Assembly (NCBI GenBank): GCA_045862995.1
Contig: BTVX01000003.1
Span: forward strand, 1-64,000
Direction: 5' to 3'
Source of the DNA: UBA2387 sp019454665
GTDB taxonomy: Bacteria > Armatimonadota > Fimbriimonadia > Fimbriimonadales > Fimbriimonadaceae
Length of the DNA stretch: 64,000 nt
Part shown: positions 8,878-17,364 of the stretch, in pieces
Position numbering within the stretch: position 1 is the first letter of the stretch
How the letters are laid out: each line of letters opens with the position of its first letter
The notes under the pieces: model-generated
Database searches by the model: none
Seen by the model: the letters and a program-made list of their open reading frames with translations, nothing else
Told to the model about the DNA's origin: nothing
Made by a program: the position numbers and the translations under genes

Positions 8878-9651
8878 TTAGGGTCCACGCCGCGAAAGCC
8901 GGTCGCACAACCCGTTCATCGCCTCGCGAGCCGTCCAGTCGAGCGAGATCGGCGTGACCGATGCGTAACCCCGACTCACGGCCTCGACGTCGGTGCCTGG
9001 TTGCGAAGCGGCGTGCATCACCACGGCGCCGCCTTGCCAGTAGTAGGTGCGTCCCCAAGGGTCGCTTCGCGGCTCGACGCGGTCGGCGTAGACGCGTCGG
9101 CCCATCGGCGCGATCTTCGTGCCCAAGAGTTCGGGAGTCGCGATGGAGGGCACATTCACGTTGAGGAACGTGAGTTCGGGCAGGGGGGCCGTCGTGATGA
9201 AGTCCCAGTGTTCGAGCAGCCAGGCCGCCCCGGTGTCGAAGTGGATCGGCGCGCCGTCCACGAACAGCGCCATCGAAATCGCCACCGACCTAATGCCGTT
9301 GATCGCTCCCTCCATGGCCCCGGCGACCGTACCGCTGTACGTGATGTCGAAGCCGAGGTTCGGGCCGTTGTTGATGCCGCTCAGGACGAGGTCGAGCCCG
9401 TCGGGGAAGCCGACCGCTCGCCCCAGGTTGACGCAGTCGGTGGGCACGCCGTTGACCTCCCATGCCTCCAAGCCGTTCCACGGGACGGGCTTCATGCGAA
9501 GGGGTTCGCGCATCGTGAGCGCGTGGCCGCACGCGCTGCGCTCGTGATCGGGCGCGACGATCTTCACTTCGCCGAAACGTCGGGCCACGTCCACCAAGGC
9601 CACCAACCCCGGGGCGCGGATGCCGTCGTCGTTGGTCACCAAGATGCGCAT
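8878..9651 (-). CDS. surE: 5'/3'-nucleotidase SurE
   Basis: SurE is a metal-dependent nucleoside monophosphatase used in stress survival. The start MRILVTNDDG is canonical, so I place it at 9651; another ATG lies nine bases upstream (9660). The metal-binding NDDG is at residues 7-10, with HERSACGHALT, SGINNGPNLG and YSGTVAGAMEG following in the family order. A TAAAAT hexamer ends seven bases before the 9651 ATG, placing the predicted transcript start on the A of that ATG and supporting this start. The gene is divergent from the S9 peptidase with about 50 bases between. Confidence 0.95.
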   Translation of the reverse strand: MRILVTNDDGIRAPGLVALVDVARRFGEVKIVAPDHERSACGHALTMREPLRMKPVPWNGLEAWEVNGVPTDCVNLGRAVGFPDGLDLVLSGINNGPNLGFDITYSGTVAGAMEGAINGIRSVAISMALFVDGAPIHFDTGAAWLLEHWDFITTAPLPELTFLNVNVPSIATPELLGTKIAPMGRRVYADRVEPRSDPWGRTYYWQGGAVVMHAASQPGTDVEAVSRGYASVTPISLDWTAREAMNGLCDRLSRRGP

Positions 9652-9658
9652 TCCGATC

Positions 9659-9664
9659 ATTTTA
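9659..9664 (-). promoter_or_regulatory. Leaderless-type -10 box of surE
   Basis: TAAAAT on the minus strand is followed by seven bases and then the ATG at 9651, so transcription would begin at or next to the start codon. The upstream ATG at 9660 lies inside the box itself. Confidence 0.5.
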
Positions 9665-9707
9665 GCCGCCGAGGGACCTGCGGTACGGGCATACTTACGC
9701 GCAACCC

Positions 9708-11912
9708 ATGATTCGCCGCCTTGCTTCCCTCGCCGTGCTTCTGGCCGTCGTCGCGCCGCAGGCGCAGGTCACCGAGGGCAAGCCCCCCGTCGCCTCCGAT
9801 TGGGAACGCGTTCGCACCTTTGCCGAGCGCGCGCGGGCCAAGGCGTTCCGGCTCTCGGTCGCCCCCCAGTGGTTCGGCGATGCCGGCGACTTCTGGTACG
9901 TGGATCGTGGGCCCGACGCCAAGACGTTCGTGCGCGTGAGCCCCTCGGCCAAGTCGCAGGCACCCGCGTTCGACCACGAAGCGTTGGCAGCGGCTTTGGC
10001 CAAAGAGTCCACCCGCACCGTGCGTGCCCGCGACCTGCCGTTCAACGCCATCGCCCCGGAGGACGGCGGCTCGTGGACGTTCACCGCTTTCGACCAACGC
10101 TGGCGATGGAACGAAGCCGACAAGTCGCTCGTCAAGGCCGAAGCCGCTCCAGAAGGGGGCAGGCAGGGTGGCGGACCGCAAAACGTCTCTCCCGACGGCA
10201 AGTGGCGCTTTGGCCGCAGCAACGACGACCTTACGGTGACCAACACCGAGACCGGCGAGACCAAGCGGCTGACCGAGGACGGATCGCCGGCGGCCTCTTG
10301 GTCCAACGCCCGGTGGTCGCCGAACTCGAAACACCTGTTTGCCACCCGCGTGCTGGCAGGCGACCGGCTCGATATGGTCCGCATCGAATCGGTCCCGCGC
10401 GAGGGGTTTCGGCCGCGCGTCGTCACCCAACGCTACGCCCTTCCGGGAGACAAACTCGACCAATTCGAGCTATGGGTGTTCGACGTCGAATCGGGTTCGC
10501 GGGTGAAGGTGCAAGCCGACCCCGTGGAGGACTTCTACGCCGGGCCGCCGCAGCCCAACTGGACCAGCGACGGCAAGTCGTTCCGCTACGCCCACCTGTA
10601 CCGAGGGTACCAACGGTGGGTCGTGCGCTCGGTGGACGCCGCCACGGGCGAAGCGAAGACCCTGGTCGAGGAGACCTCGTTGACTCGGATTCAGCCCTAC
10701 CTGCAATCGGTCCAGTTCCTGAACGACCGCGAGATGCTGGTCGTGAGCGAGCGCGACGGGTGGAACCACGTGTACCTGCACGACGCGCAGACCGGGGCCT
10801 TGATCCGGCAACTGACGCAGGGCTACTGGTCCGTGCGCAACATCGTCCGGGTTGACCAGGAGGCCAAGGGGGTGGTTTTGCTCGCCAACGGCCGCGAGCC
10901 GGGAGACCCCTACCACGTCCACGCGTATTCCGTGGGGCTCGGCGGTGGTGCGGTCGTCAGGCTGACGGGCGCTGAAGGACACCATGCCGTGGCGTGGTCG
11001 CCCAACGGGCGTTACCTCGTGGACACGCAGAGCACGGTCGAAACGCCTCCGACGCACACGGTGCGCGACGCCTCGACCGGAGAAGCGTTGGTCGAACTCC
11101 CGGGTGCGGCCATCCGGGGTCTTGCCGAGGAGGGTTGGCGCGCGCCCATACCCTTTGTCGCCAAGGCGCGGGACGGGGCGACCGACCTGTACGGCGTGAT
11201 CTGGTTCCCTTCGCACCTCAAGCCGAACTGGAAGTACCCCGTGGTCGAGTACATCTACGCGGGTCCGCACGATGCGCACGTGCCGAAAGGGTTCGCCGCG
11301 ACCGACCGGAATCGCATGCTTGCCGAACTCGGCGTCATCGTCGTACAGGTGGACGCCCTCGGAACGGGCAGGCGAGGCAAGGCGTTCAGCGACCATTCGC
11401 ACAAGAACCTGGGCGACGCTGGCCTCGACGACCGTATCGGATGGATGCGCGCCGCAGCCGAGAAGTACCCCCAGATGGACCTGAGCCGCGTGGGCATCTA
11501 CGGCTATTCGGCGGGCGGCTACGATTCGACCCGAGCCCTGCTGGCCAAGCCCGAGTTCTACAAGGCTGCCGTCTCGCTTTGCGGCAACCACGACCACCGA
11601 ACGGACAAGGTGTGGTGGAACGAACTGTGGATGGGCTACCCCGTGGGGCCCGAGTACGCCGACCAGTCGAACATCGAGAACGCCAAGAACCTGCAAGGCA
11701 AACTACTGCTGATCGCGGGCGAACTCGACGACAACGTGAACCCGCACGCGGCCACGCTCCGGCTGGTGGATGCCTTGGTCAAGGCCGACAAGGACTTCGA
11801 CATGCTGTTCCTGCCCGGGCGGAACCACAATCTGGGCGGCTGGTACGTGGATCGCCGCGTTTTTCGGCACTTGGTGGAGTCCCTGGGCGTTGGCGCACCC
11901 GTTCTTCGCTAG
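9708..11912 (+). CDS. Exported dipeptidyl peptidase IV-like S9 serine peptidase
   Basis: S9 peptidases remove dipeptides from peptide N-termini, in this family in the periplasm or outside the cell. The 734-residue protein has a signal peptide (MIRRLASLAVLLAVVAPQAQ) and a beta-propeller N-terminal region to about 480 (repeated SPDGKWRFGRSN, SPNSKHLFATR, SPNGRYLVDTQ). The alpha/beta-hydrolase domain follows. The nucleophile Ser is in IYGYSAGGYDS (about 601; GWSYGG in many relatives), Asp in AGELDDNVNPH (about 675) and His in GRNHNLGG (about 707), so the triad is complete. It converges on purQ. Confidence 0.9.
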   Translation: MIRRLASLAVLLAVVAPQAQVTEGKPPVASDWERVRTFAERARAKAFRLSVAPQWFGDAGDFWYVDRGPDAKTFVRVSPSAKSQAPAFDHEALAAALAKESTRTVRARDLPFNAIAPEDGGSWTFTAFDQRWRWNEADKSLVKAEAAPEGGRQGGGPQNVSPDGKWRFGRSNDDLTVTNTETGETKRLTEDGSPAASWSNARWSPNSKHLFATRVLAGDRLDMVRIESVPREGFRPRVVTQRYALPGDKLDQFELWVFDVESGSRVKVQADPVEDFYAGPPQPNWTSDGKSFRYAHLYRGYQRWVVRSVDAATGEAKTLVEETSLTRIQPYLQSVQFLNDREMLVVSERDGWNHVYLHDAQTGALIRQLTQGYWSVRNIVRVDQEAKGVVLLANGREPGDPYHVHAYSVGLGGGAVVRLTGAEGHHAVAWSPNGRYLVDTQSTVETPPTHTVRDASTGEALVELPGAAIRGLAEEGWRAPIPFVAKARDGATDLYGVIWFPSHLKPNWKYPVVEYIYAGPHDAHVPKGFAATDRNRMLAELGVIVVQVDALGTGRRGKAFSDHSHKNLGDAGLDDRIGWMRAAAEKYPQMDLSRVGIYGYSAGGYDSTRALLAKPEFYKAAVSLCGNHDHRTDKVWWNELWMGYPVGPEYADQSNIENAKNLQGKLLLIAGELDDNVNPHAATLRLVDALVKADKDFDMLFLPGRNHNLGGWYVDRRVFRHLVESLGVGAPVLR

Positions 11913-11970
11913 AGTCTTGGCGCGAGGCGAGATCGGATTCGAGTTGGTCGCCGAGCTTTCGCCCCGAACC

Positions 11971-12660
11971 TCAGACCGAACCAGCCCGAACCAGCCCGAA
12001 CGCCCGTAGCAGACCCACGCCGTCGTCGCCCGCCAAGAGCGGGTTGATGGCTCGTTCGGGGTGGGGCATCATGCCGAGCACGTTGCCCCCGGCGTTCAGC
12101 ACTCCGGCGATGTCGTCCGCCGAGCCGTTCGGGTTGGCGTCCGCCGAGCGGTGGCCGCTGGAATCCGTGTAGCGGAAGGCGATGCGGTCCTCGTCCTGAA
12201 GGGCGCGCAGCGTCGCCTCGTCGCACGTGTAGCGCCCCTCGCCGTGGGCGATGGGGATGCGGATGGGCCGGTCGAGCCCGTGAGTCCAGGGCGACGTGCG
12301 GTTGACCGGCGAGAGCCACACGGGGCGGCAGATGAACTTCTGGCTGGCGTTCTGCATCAACGCCCCGGGCAACAGGCCCGCCTCGCACAACACCTGGAAG
12401 CCGTTGCAGACACCCAGCACGGGTGCCCCCCGCTCCGCGAGCCGCCGGACCTCGGCCATCACCGGCGAGCGAGACGCGATCGCGCCGCAGCGAAGGTAGT
12501 CGCCGTAGGTGAAGCCGCCGGGCAAGAAAACGCCGTCGAACCCCGAAAGGTCGGTCGCCTCGTGCCAAGCGTAGTCGGCCCGATAGCCCAGCGCACGCAG
12601 GGCATGAAGGGCGTCTTGGTCGCAGTTCGAACCGGGAAACCGCAGGACGGCGATCTTCAC
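11971..12660 (-). CDS. purQ: FGAM synthase subunit PurQ (glutamine amidotransferase)
   Basis: PurQ supplies ammonia from glutamine to PurL in step four of purine synthesis. This class I amidotransferase of 229 residues has the nucleophile Cys85 in VLGVCNGFQVL, the oxyanion segment LPGGFTYGDYLRCGAI, and the His/Glu pair in MPHPERAINPLL near the C-terminus. Its ATG overlaps the purS stop by four bases. purL is not in the window. Confidence 0.97.
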   Translation of the reverse strand: MKIAVLRFPGSNCDQDALHALRALGYRADYAWHEATDLSGFDGVFLPGGFTYGDYLRCGAIASRSPVMAEVRRLAERGAPVLGVCNGFQVLCEAGLLPGALMQNASQKFICRPVWLSPVNRTSPWTHGLDRPIRIPIAHGEGRYTCDEATLRALQDEDRIAFRYTDSSGHRSADANPNGSADDIAGVLNAGGNVLGMMPHPERAINPLLAGDDGVGLLRAFGLVRAGSV

Positions 12661-12890
12661 TCAACCACCTCGAACGTGTAGTCCTCGATCACGGGGTTGG
12701 CGAGCAGCTTCTCGCACATCTCCTTGATCCGCTCGGGATCAAAGCGGTCCACTTCCAGATGGATGAGCTTGCCGATTCGGGCCGAAGAGACCTCGTGAAA
12801 GCCCAGCTTGTCCAGCGAGCCGGCCACGGTGCGGCCGGCGGAATCAAGGAGCGAGGGCTTCAGGGTCACGGCGACGCGCACGATCGGCAT
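12657..12890 (-). CDS. purS: FGAM synthase subunit PurS
   Basis: PurS is the small bridging subunit of the three-part PurSQL enzyme. The 77 residues match the family length, with the opening VRVAVTLKPSLLDSAG and the ending NPVIEDYTFEVVE being typical. It is translationally coupled to purQ through ATGA. A CACAAT hexamer lies six bases before the ATG. The small PurL type expected with PurS implies a Gram-positive-like arrangement rather than the fused proteobacterial PurL. Confidence 0.95.
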   Translation of the reverse strand: MPIVRVAVTLKPSLLDSAGRTVAGSLDKLGFHEVSSARIGKLIHLEVDRFDPERIKEMCEKLLANPVIEDYTFEVVE

Positions 12891-12896
12891 ACCGCG

Positions 12897-12902
12897 ATTG
12901 TG
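12897..12902 (-). promoter_or_regulatory. Possible leaderless-type -10 box of purSQ
   Basis: CACAAT on the minus strand, six bases before the purS ATG. It matches the spacing seen at several other genes here, but the first base deviates from TANNNT. Confidence 0.3.
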
Positions 12903-12917
12903 GCATTCTCGCCGGGT

Positions 12918-13628
12918 TCAGCGGCGGGCGGCGACCAAGATGTTGCGCCACTTGGGCGTGTCGAGGAAGTCGGTGGTGACGCCCTTCTTGCCGCTGCTGG
13001 AGTGGCTGAAATAGCCGTTCCCCAGATATATGCCCGTATGGCCGATCTTCTTGCGCTTCTCTTCCCAGAAGTAGAGTCGGTCACCGGGCTGAAGGTCCTC
13101 GAGCCGCGTGATGGCCTGACCGACCAGCGCCTGCTCGGCGGCCGTGCGGGGCAGGTTCACGCCGATCTTGCCGAAAAGCTGCTTGACGAAGCCCGAACAA
13201 TCAATGCCGTTCTGAAGGTCGTTGCCGCCCCACTTGTAGGGCGTCCCCACGTACTGCAGCGAGTATGCGGCCACGTTCGCCCCGGCGCCGCCTCGCGAAA
13301 CCGCCGAGCCGCCGGTGCGCTTGATGGCGTCGAGTTCCTTCTGCTCGACCACGGCATCGTAGGGCAGTTGGGCGACGTGCTCCGCCGCGATGAACCCGTA
13401 CACGCCGTTCTGGAGCGGCACCATGAACCAACCGGGCTGCTTCGCGGGCGTCACGATGATGTACTCGTACTGCTGGGCGCGGTAGTAGACCTTGGCCGTC
13501 GTCGCGGGCCGCTGAAGGATCGGGGCGACCTGAAGCGTCTGGCCGAGTTGGCCAAGCACGACCTTGTCCGCCATAGCGGCAACGGCGGCGACGAGCAAGC
13601 AGAACAGCGGGATGAGGCGTCGGAACAT
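12918..13628 (-). CDS. Secreted NlpC/P60 peptidoglycan endopeptidase with SH3-like domain
   Basis: NlpC/P60 enzymes cut stem peptides of peptidoglycan (D-gamma-Glu to diamino acid bonds). The protein has a signal peptide (RLIPLFCLLVAAVAAMA), a bacterial SH3-like region at about 25-85, a short linker, and the catalytic domain from about 117. Catalytic Cys144 is in GIDCSGFV and His197 in IGHTGIYLG, with a polar third residue likely in YFSHSS. PRTAAEQALVG and LQPGDRLYFW are typical. It is monocistronic by spacing and lies just upstream of purS on the same strand. Confidence 0.93.
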   Translation of the reverse strand: MFRRLIPLFCLLVAAVAAMADKVVLGQLGQTLQVAPILQRPATTAKVYYRAQQYEYIIVTPAKQPGWFMVPLQNGVYGFIAAEHVAQLPYDAVVEQKELDAIKRTGGSAVSRGGAGANVAAYSLQYVGTPYKWGGNDLQNGIDCSGFVKQLFGKIGVNLPRTAAEQALVGQAITRLEDLQPGDRLYFWEEKRKKIGHTGIYLGNGYFSHSSSGKKGVTTDFLDTPKWRNILVAARR

Positions 13629-13749
13629 CGGTTAAGGTGTCGGGTGTCAGTTTGGCACAACGCGCGCGGGGCGCGTACCGTTCACTATATCGGTCGTTCG
13701 TTGGGTCGTCTCAAGGCTCGAACGGCGGTTTGCTTGCGCAGGCGGGCCC

Positions 13750-13781
13750 AAAAAGAAAGAGCCCCCGCAAGCGCGGGGGCT
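13750..13781 (-). terminator. Intrinsic terminator after the thioredoxin-like gene
   Basis: A perfect 9-bp stem AGCCCCCGC/GCGGGGGCT (13760-13781) with a 4-base loop is followed on the minus strand by TCTTTCTTTTT. It lies 27 bases past the stop at 13808. Confidence 0.85.
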
Positions 13782-13807
13782 GGTAGTGCCTGGGTATGCG
13801 GAAGGAT

Positions 13808-14368
13808 CTAAGCCGTGATCTTGCCGATGGCGGCCTGCAGCGAGCCGAGGCCCGCCTTGTCGGCCTTCAGGTTGACCATGTTGTCCGTGATCTTGCGGTT
13901 CTTGTACAGCATGATCGTGTTCTTGACGTCGGCGCCCGTGTTGACCTTGTAGTCCGAGATCGCCTTGTCGTCCTTCAGCAGCCAAGCCATGTGCACGTTG
14001 TCCGAGCCGGCCTTGGCGTTGACGCTCTTGATGAGCTCGGCCGTCTTGGCCTGGTTCGCCTTGTCGGTCAGCACGATGAAGAACGCCTGCAGCTTCTTCG
14101 ACTTGTTGGCCGCGACGGCATCGTTCAGCGTCTTGGCGATCGCCGCGATGTTCTCGGCGTTGTCGCCGTTCACCCAAACCTGGACCTGGGGCAACACGCC
14201 GTAGGTGCAGGGCGGGCACGAATCGCTGCCCTTGAGCGGGCCGGTGACGTGCGTCGGGTGGAACGCGCTGACGGTCTCGCCGGACTTGAGGCCGGACGTG
14301 GGGGCCAAGGCGAACGCGGGCAGGATCGTGCACGCGACGAGAAGGCTGGAAACAAGGTGCTTCTTCAT
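13808..14368 (-). CDS. Exported thioredoxin-like protein with CPPC motif
   Basis: The 186-residue product begins with a signal peptide (MKKHLVSSLLVACTILPAFA); the longer frame from 14404 would bury it, so I use the ATG at 14368. LKSGETVSAFHPTHVTGP followed by CPPC (Cys51, Cys54) resembles AhpC/TSA-type periplasmic thioredoxin folds. Alternating helices and strands follow (QAFFIVLTD, VHMAWLLKDDKAISDY, NTIMLYKN). The CPPC redox pair suggests a periplasmic thiol-disulfide function. It has its own terminator and is probably transcribed alone. Confidence 0.75.
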   Translation of the reverse strand: MKKHLVSSLLVACTILPAFALAPTSGLKSGETVSAFHPTHVTGPLKGSDSCPPCTYGVLPQVQVWVNGDNAENIAAIAKTLNDAVAANKSKKLQAFFIVLTDKANQAKTAELIKSVNAKAGSDNVHMAWLLKDDKAISDYKVNTGADVKNTIMLYKNRKITDNMVNLKADKAGLGSLQAAIGKITA

Positions 14369-14448
14369 AAAGAACTCGCTACTGGAGCGTGCCGTGGCCG
14401 GCAACGCGCCGATACACCCGTTCTAACGCAGGTTTGTGGAGAAAAGTT

Positions 14449-15018
14449 TCAGGATTCGCGTTGCATCGCTTCCCAACGTTCCCGGCGCAGGCAGAGCAGG
14501 ATCTCGTCCTCGAACCGGCCGTTCTTGTAGAACCGCTCGGGAATCCGGCCGCACTCCTCGTAGCCCGCGCCCGTGAGCATCTTGTACGAGCGGATGTTGC
14601 TCGCCATCGTGCTCGAGAGCAGCGTCCGCAGACCGATCACCTCGAAGCAGTACCGCGACCGGATGCGCGCGGCATCGCGACCGTAGCCCTTGCCCTGGTG
14701 CTCGCGCGAACCGATCAGCGAGCCCGTGTTCGCGATGCGCGCCACCAAGTCCACCCCGTGGATGCCCGTCTGACCGATGTGCTCGCCTTCGAGCGTCTCG
14801 ATGGCGAACACCACGTCGCGGCCGTTGTCTTTGGCGCGCGCCTCGAACCACTCTCGCTCCAGCATCTCGGTCACGGGCGGATACTGGCCGATGGACAGCC
14901 AGCGCGTGATCTCGGGGTCGTTGAACCACCGAAAGCAGTTGTCGTAGTGTCGTTCGACGCTGATGGGCACCAGGCGGACCAAGTCGCCTTCCCACCCGCG
15001 CACGTAGGGCGTGTTCAT
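14449..15018 (-). CDS. GNAT-family acetyltransferase (RimJ/RimL type)
   Basis: The 189 residues have the GNAT fold: a first strand VRLVPISVERHYDNCFRWFND, QYPPVTEMLEREWFEA, then the acetyl-CoA loop GSREHQGKGYGRDAARI (the R/QxxGxG/A pattern) and MASNIRSYKMLTGAGY, as in RimJ/RimL N-acetyltransferases. I start at the ATG at 15018; a longer upstream frame would run into the neighbouring divergent gene. A TACAAT hexamer lies 11 bases before this ATG. The substrate is unknown. Confidence 0.85.
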   Translation of the reverse strand: MNTPYVRGWEGDLVRLVPISVERHYDNCFRWFNDPEITRWLSIGQYPPVTEMLEREWFEARAKDNGRDVVFAIETLEGEHIGQTGIHGVDLVARIANTGSLIGSREHQGKGYGRDAARIRSRYCFEVIGLRTLLSSTMASNIRSYKMLTGAGYEECGRIPERFYKNGRFEDEILLCLRRERWEAMQRES

Positions 15019-15081
15019 GGTGAGGGGCCATTGTAACCGCCCGTCCGTGAACGCGTAGGACCTTCGCCGCTCGGGCACCTC

Positions 15082-15087
15082 TATAAT
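15082..15087 (+). promoter_or_regulatory. Leaderless-type -10 box
   Basis: Perfect TATAAT followed by seven bases (GGAAGGG) and the ATG at 15095. The in-frame ATG at 15086 falls inside the box, which argues for the 15095 start. Confidence 0.55.
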
Positions 15088-15094
15088 GGAAGGG

Positions 15095-16312
15095 ATGATC
15101 GCGCTTCTCCTCGCCTCTGCGCTGGCGCTGGGCCAGACCGCTCCAGCCGGAGTGGCCAACCAAGATCGGCCCAAAACGCCGTACGAAACGCTCTTCCCCA
15201 ACCCCACGGGCAAGAACGGATTCGAGGATTACGTGTTGGCAGGCATGGCGGCCCGGCAGGCGTTGGCCGGGATCGACGACGTTCAGTGGCCCAGCCAGTT
15301 CGAGCGAAATCGCGCCATCGCCTCGCGCGGCGAACGGGCCTTCGCCCTGATGCGCGAAGGCAACAAGAAGCCCGTCAGCGACCCGCGCACCAAGCTCGGC
15401 ATGGAAACGCTCTTCCCCGAGCTGGCCATCTTCAAGGAACTCTGCAAGCTCGCCCAGGCCGACATGTACGTGCGCTTCGCCAACGGAGACACCGGCGGTG
15501 CGACGACCACATTCATCGAAACCGCCACGTTCGTCGAGCGGTCCGTTCCGTTGCCCTCGCTTATCGCGTGCCTGGTCTTCATCGCGCAGGACGCCATTCT
15601 CCTGGCGAGTTTTGAGCAGTTCGCCCACCGGCTAGCGCTCTCGGACATCAACCGCCTGGAGGTCTACGCGCGGGGCCGCATCCAACGGTCGTTGCCGTTC
15701 GACAAGGCGATGGACACCGAGCTGATCCTGATGGAGGAGTTCCTCAAAACGCCGCCGGACGACTTGAGCGTCTTTGGCGACGACGACGATGAGAAAGCGT
15801 TCGCAGCTTTCGGGAAGCTCTCACCTGAGGAGCGCCGTGCGTTGATGGAAAAGGCCATGGCGATCAACCGGAGGAACGTCGAGCGGCTGGTGGCCACCTA
15901 TCGCGGCCCCGAATCCACGTGGAAGCTCTTCGAGCCCGAGAAGACGGGCAACGCCAGGCTGGACTCGCTCGTCTCGGCGATCACGATCAGCGACATGGCG
16001 GGGCAGCTGTTCTCTGCGGTCGCCAAGCAACGCACCCAGTGGCGGCTGTTGCTGCTGCACTGCCTCATCGAGAAGTACCGCATCCTTCACGCCAAGCTGC
16101 CCCAGAGCTTGGCCGACCTCCAACGCAACGACGACATCGCCGACCCGCTCACCGACGACCTGTTCGTCTACAAACCCGTCAGCGTCCGAGACTTCGAACT
16201 TTACAGCAAAGGGACCGAACTCACCGGACCCATCGCCATTCGCTATCGGAGGCAACAGACCGCCGAAGGCGTCGCCGCCGACCCCCCGCCGCCCGCAGGG
16301 TCGCGCTCTTAG
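15095..16312 (+). CDS. Exported protein of unknown function
   Basis: I do not recognise this family. The 405-residue product has a short hydrophobic signal (MIALLLASALALGQ). The rest is largely helical, with an acidic patch (VFGDDDDEKAFAAF) and a late hydrophobic helix (QWRLLLLHCLIEKYRI) followed by KLPQSLADL and ADPLTDDLFVYKP. That last part resembles the C-terminus of many Planctomycetes and Armatimonadota exported proteins, but I cannot name a domain. It converges on korB with a four-base overlap of the two stops. Confidence 0.7.
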   Translation: MIALLLASALALGQTAPAGVANQDRPKTPYETLFPNPTGKNGFEDYVLAGMAARQALAGIDDVQWPSQFERNRAIASRGERAFALMREGNKKPVSDPRTKLGMETLFPELAIFKELCKLAQADMYVRFANGDTGGATTTFIETATFVERSVPLPSLIACLVFIAQDAILLASFEQFAHRLALSDINRLEVYARGRIQRSLPFDKAMDTELILMEEFLKTPPDDLSVFGDDDDEKAFAAFGKLSPEERRALMEKAMAINRRNVERLVATYRGPESTWKLFEPEKTGNARLDSLVSAITISDMAGQLFSAVAKQRTQWRLLLLHCLIEKYRILHAKLPQSLADLQRNDDIADPLTDDLFVYKPVSVRDFELYSKGTELTGPIAIRYRRQQTAEGVAADPPPPAGSRS

Positions 16313-17364
16313 CGGAACCGCTCCTGCAGCCGGTCGAGTTCCTGGCTTCCAGGGCACAGGTCGCGGAACGGCACGCGCGTCAACGACTGCGGAATGGTGC
16401 CCAACTTGGCGTGCATGTCCTCCTGGTCCTCGTTCACGTACAGCAGACCCGTGACCACTTCGCCCCGATTCTGGTGCTCCCGGATGTAGGCGTAGGCGCG
16501 GTCGCGGTCGGTATGGTCGTAACTCGGGTCGATCTTGCGGAGGGCGACCATGCCGCCGTCGTGCAGGCGAACGTGGTGGACCGAGCCGGGCTCGTACTCC
16601 GCCGTGATCTCCTCACGCTTCGCGATGTAGTCGGCGGCCACCACGGGCAACTGGTTCTTGCGCGTGTAGGCGTAGCTCTTGGTGGAGCCCTCGTGGTCGT
16701 TGAACGTGACGCAGGGCGAGATCACGTCCACAAACGCGAATCCCCGGTGCCTGATGCCCGCCTTCAGGATCGGCACGAGCTGGGCCTTGTCGCCCGAAAA
16801 ACTCCGCGCCACGAACGTCGCCCCCAGCGTGAGGGCCATGAGCGCCCCGTCAATCGGCGGCATGGTGTTCTCCACGCCCCGCTTGCTCTTCGAGCCGGGG
16901 TCGGCCGAGGCCGAGAACTGGCCCTTGGTCAAGCCGTAGACGCCGTTGTTCTCCAGCACGTACATCAGGTTCAGGTTGCGCCGAACGGCGTGGCAGAACT
17001 GCCCCAGACCGATCGAGAGCGAGTCGCCATCGCCCGAGGTGCCGATCATGATCAGCTCTCCGTTGGCCGCCGCCGCGCCCGTCGCGACCGACGGCATGCG
17101 CCCGTGAACGCTGTTGAACCCGTGCGCTTCGCGCAGGAAGTAGGCCGTCGTTTTGGACGAACACCCGATGCCGGATATCTTGGCCACCTTGTAGGGCTCG
17201 ATCTCGAGTTCCCAGAATGCTTGGACGATGGCGGCCGTGATCGAGTCGTGGCCGCACCCCGCGCACAGGGTGGTCAGCGTGCCTTCGTAGTCGCGGCGAG
17301 TCAGACCGAGGGCGTTCTTCGTGAGCGCCGGAGTGTGGACTTTGGGTTTGGCGATGTAGCTCAT
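16309..17364 (-). CDS. korB: 2-oxoacid:ferredoxin oxidoreductase, beta subunit
   Basis: This is the TPP-binding half of an enzyme that decarboxylates a 2-oxoacid (2-oxoglutarate or pyruvate) to its acyl-CoA and reduces ferredoxin. The start MSYIAKPKV at 17364 overlaps the alpha-subunit stop by four bases. Fe-S cysteine candidates are C34 and C37 (LCAGCGHD), C68 (GIGCSS) and C218 (ISPCVTF). The TPP motif runs from GDGDS (about 111-115) to ENNGVYGLTKGQ (about 138-149). At 351 residues it matches the KorB type. The choice between Kor and Por substrates is not settled by sequence alone. Confidence 0.92.
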   Translation of the reverse strand: MSYIAKPKVHTPALTKNALGLTRRDYEGTLTTLCAGCGHDSITAAIVQAFWELEIEPYKVAKISGIGCSSKTTAYFLREAHGFNSVHGRMPSVATGAAAANGELIMIGTSGDGDSLSIGLGQFCHAVRRNLNLMYVLENNGVYGLTKGQFSASADPGSKSKRGVENTMPPIDGALMALTLGATFVARSFSGDKAQLVPILKAGIRHRGFAFVDVISPCVTFNDHEGSTKSYAYTRKNQLPVVAADYIAKREEITAEYEPGSVHHVRLHDGGMVALRKIDPSYDHTDRDRAYAYIREHQNRGEVVTGLLYVNEDQEDMHAKLGTIPQSLTRVPFRDLCPGSQELDRLQERFR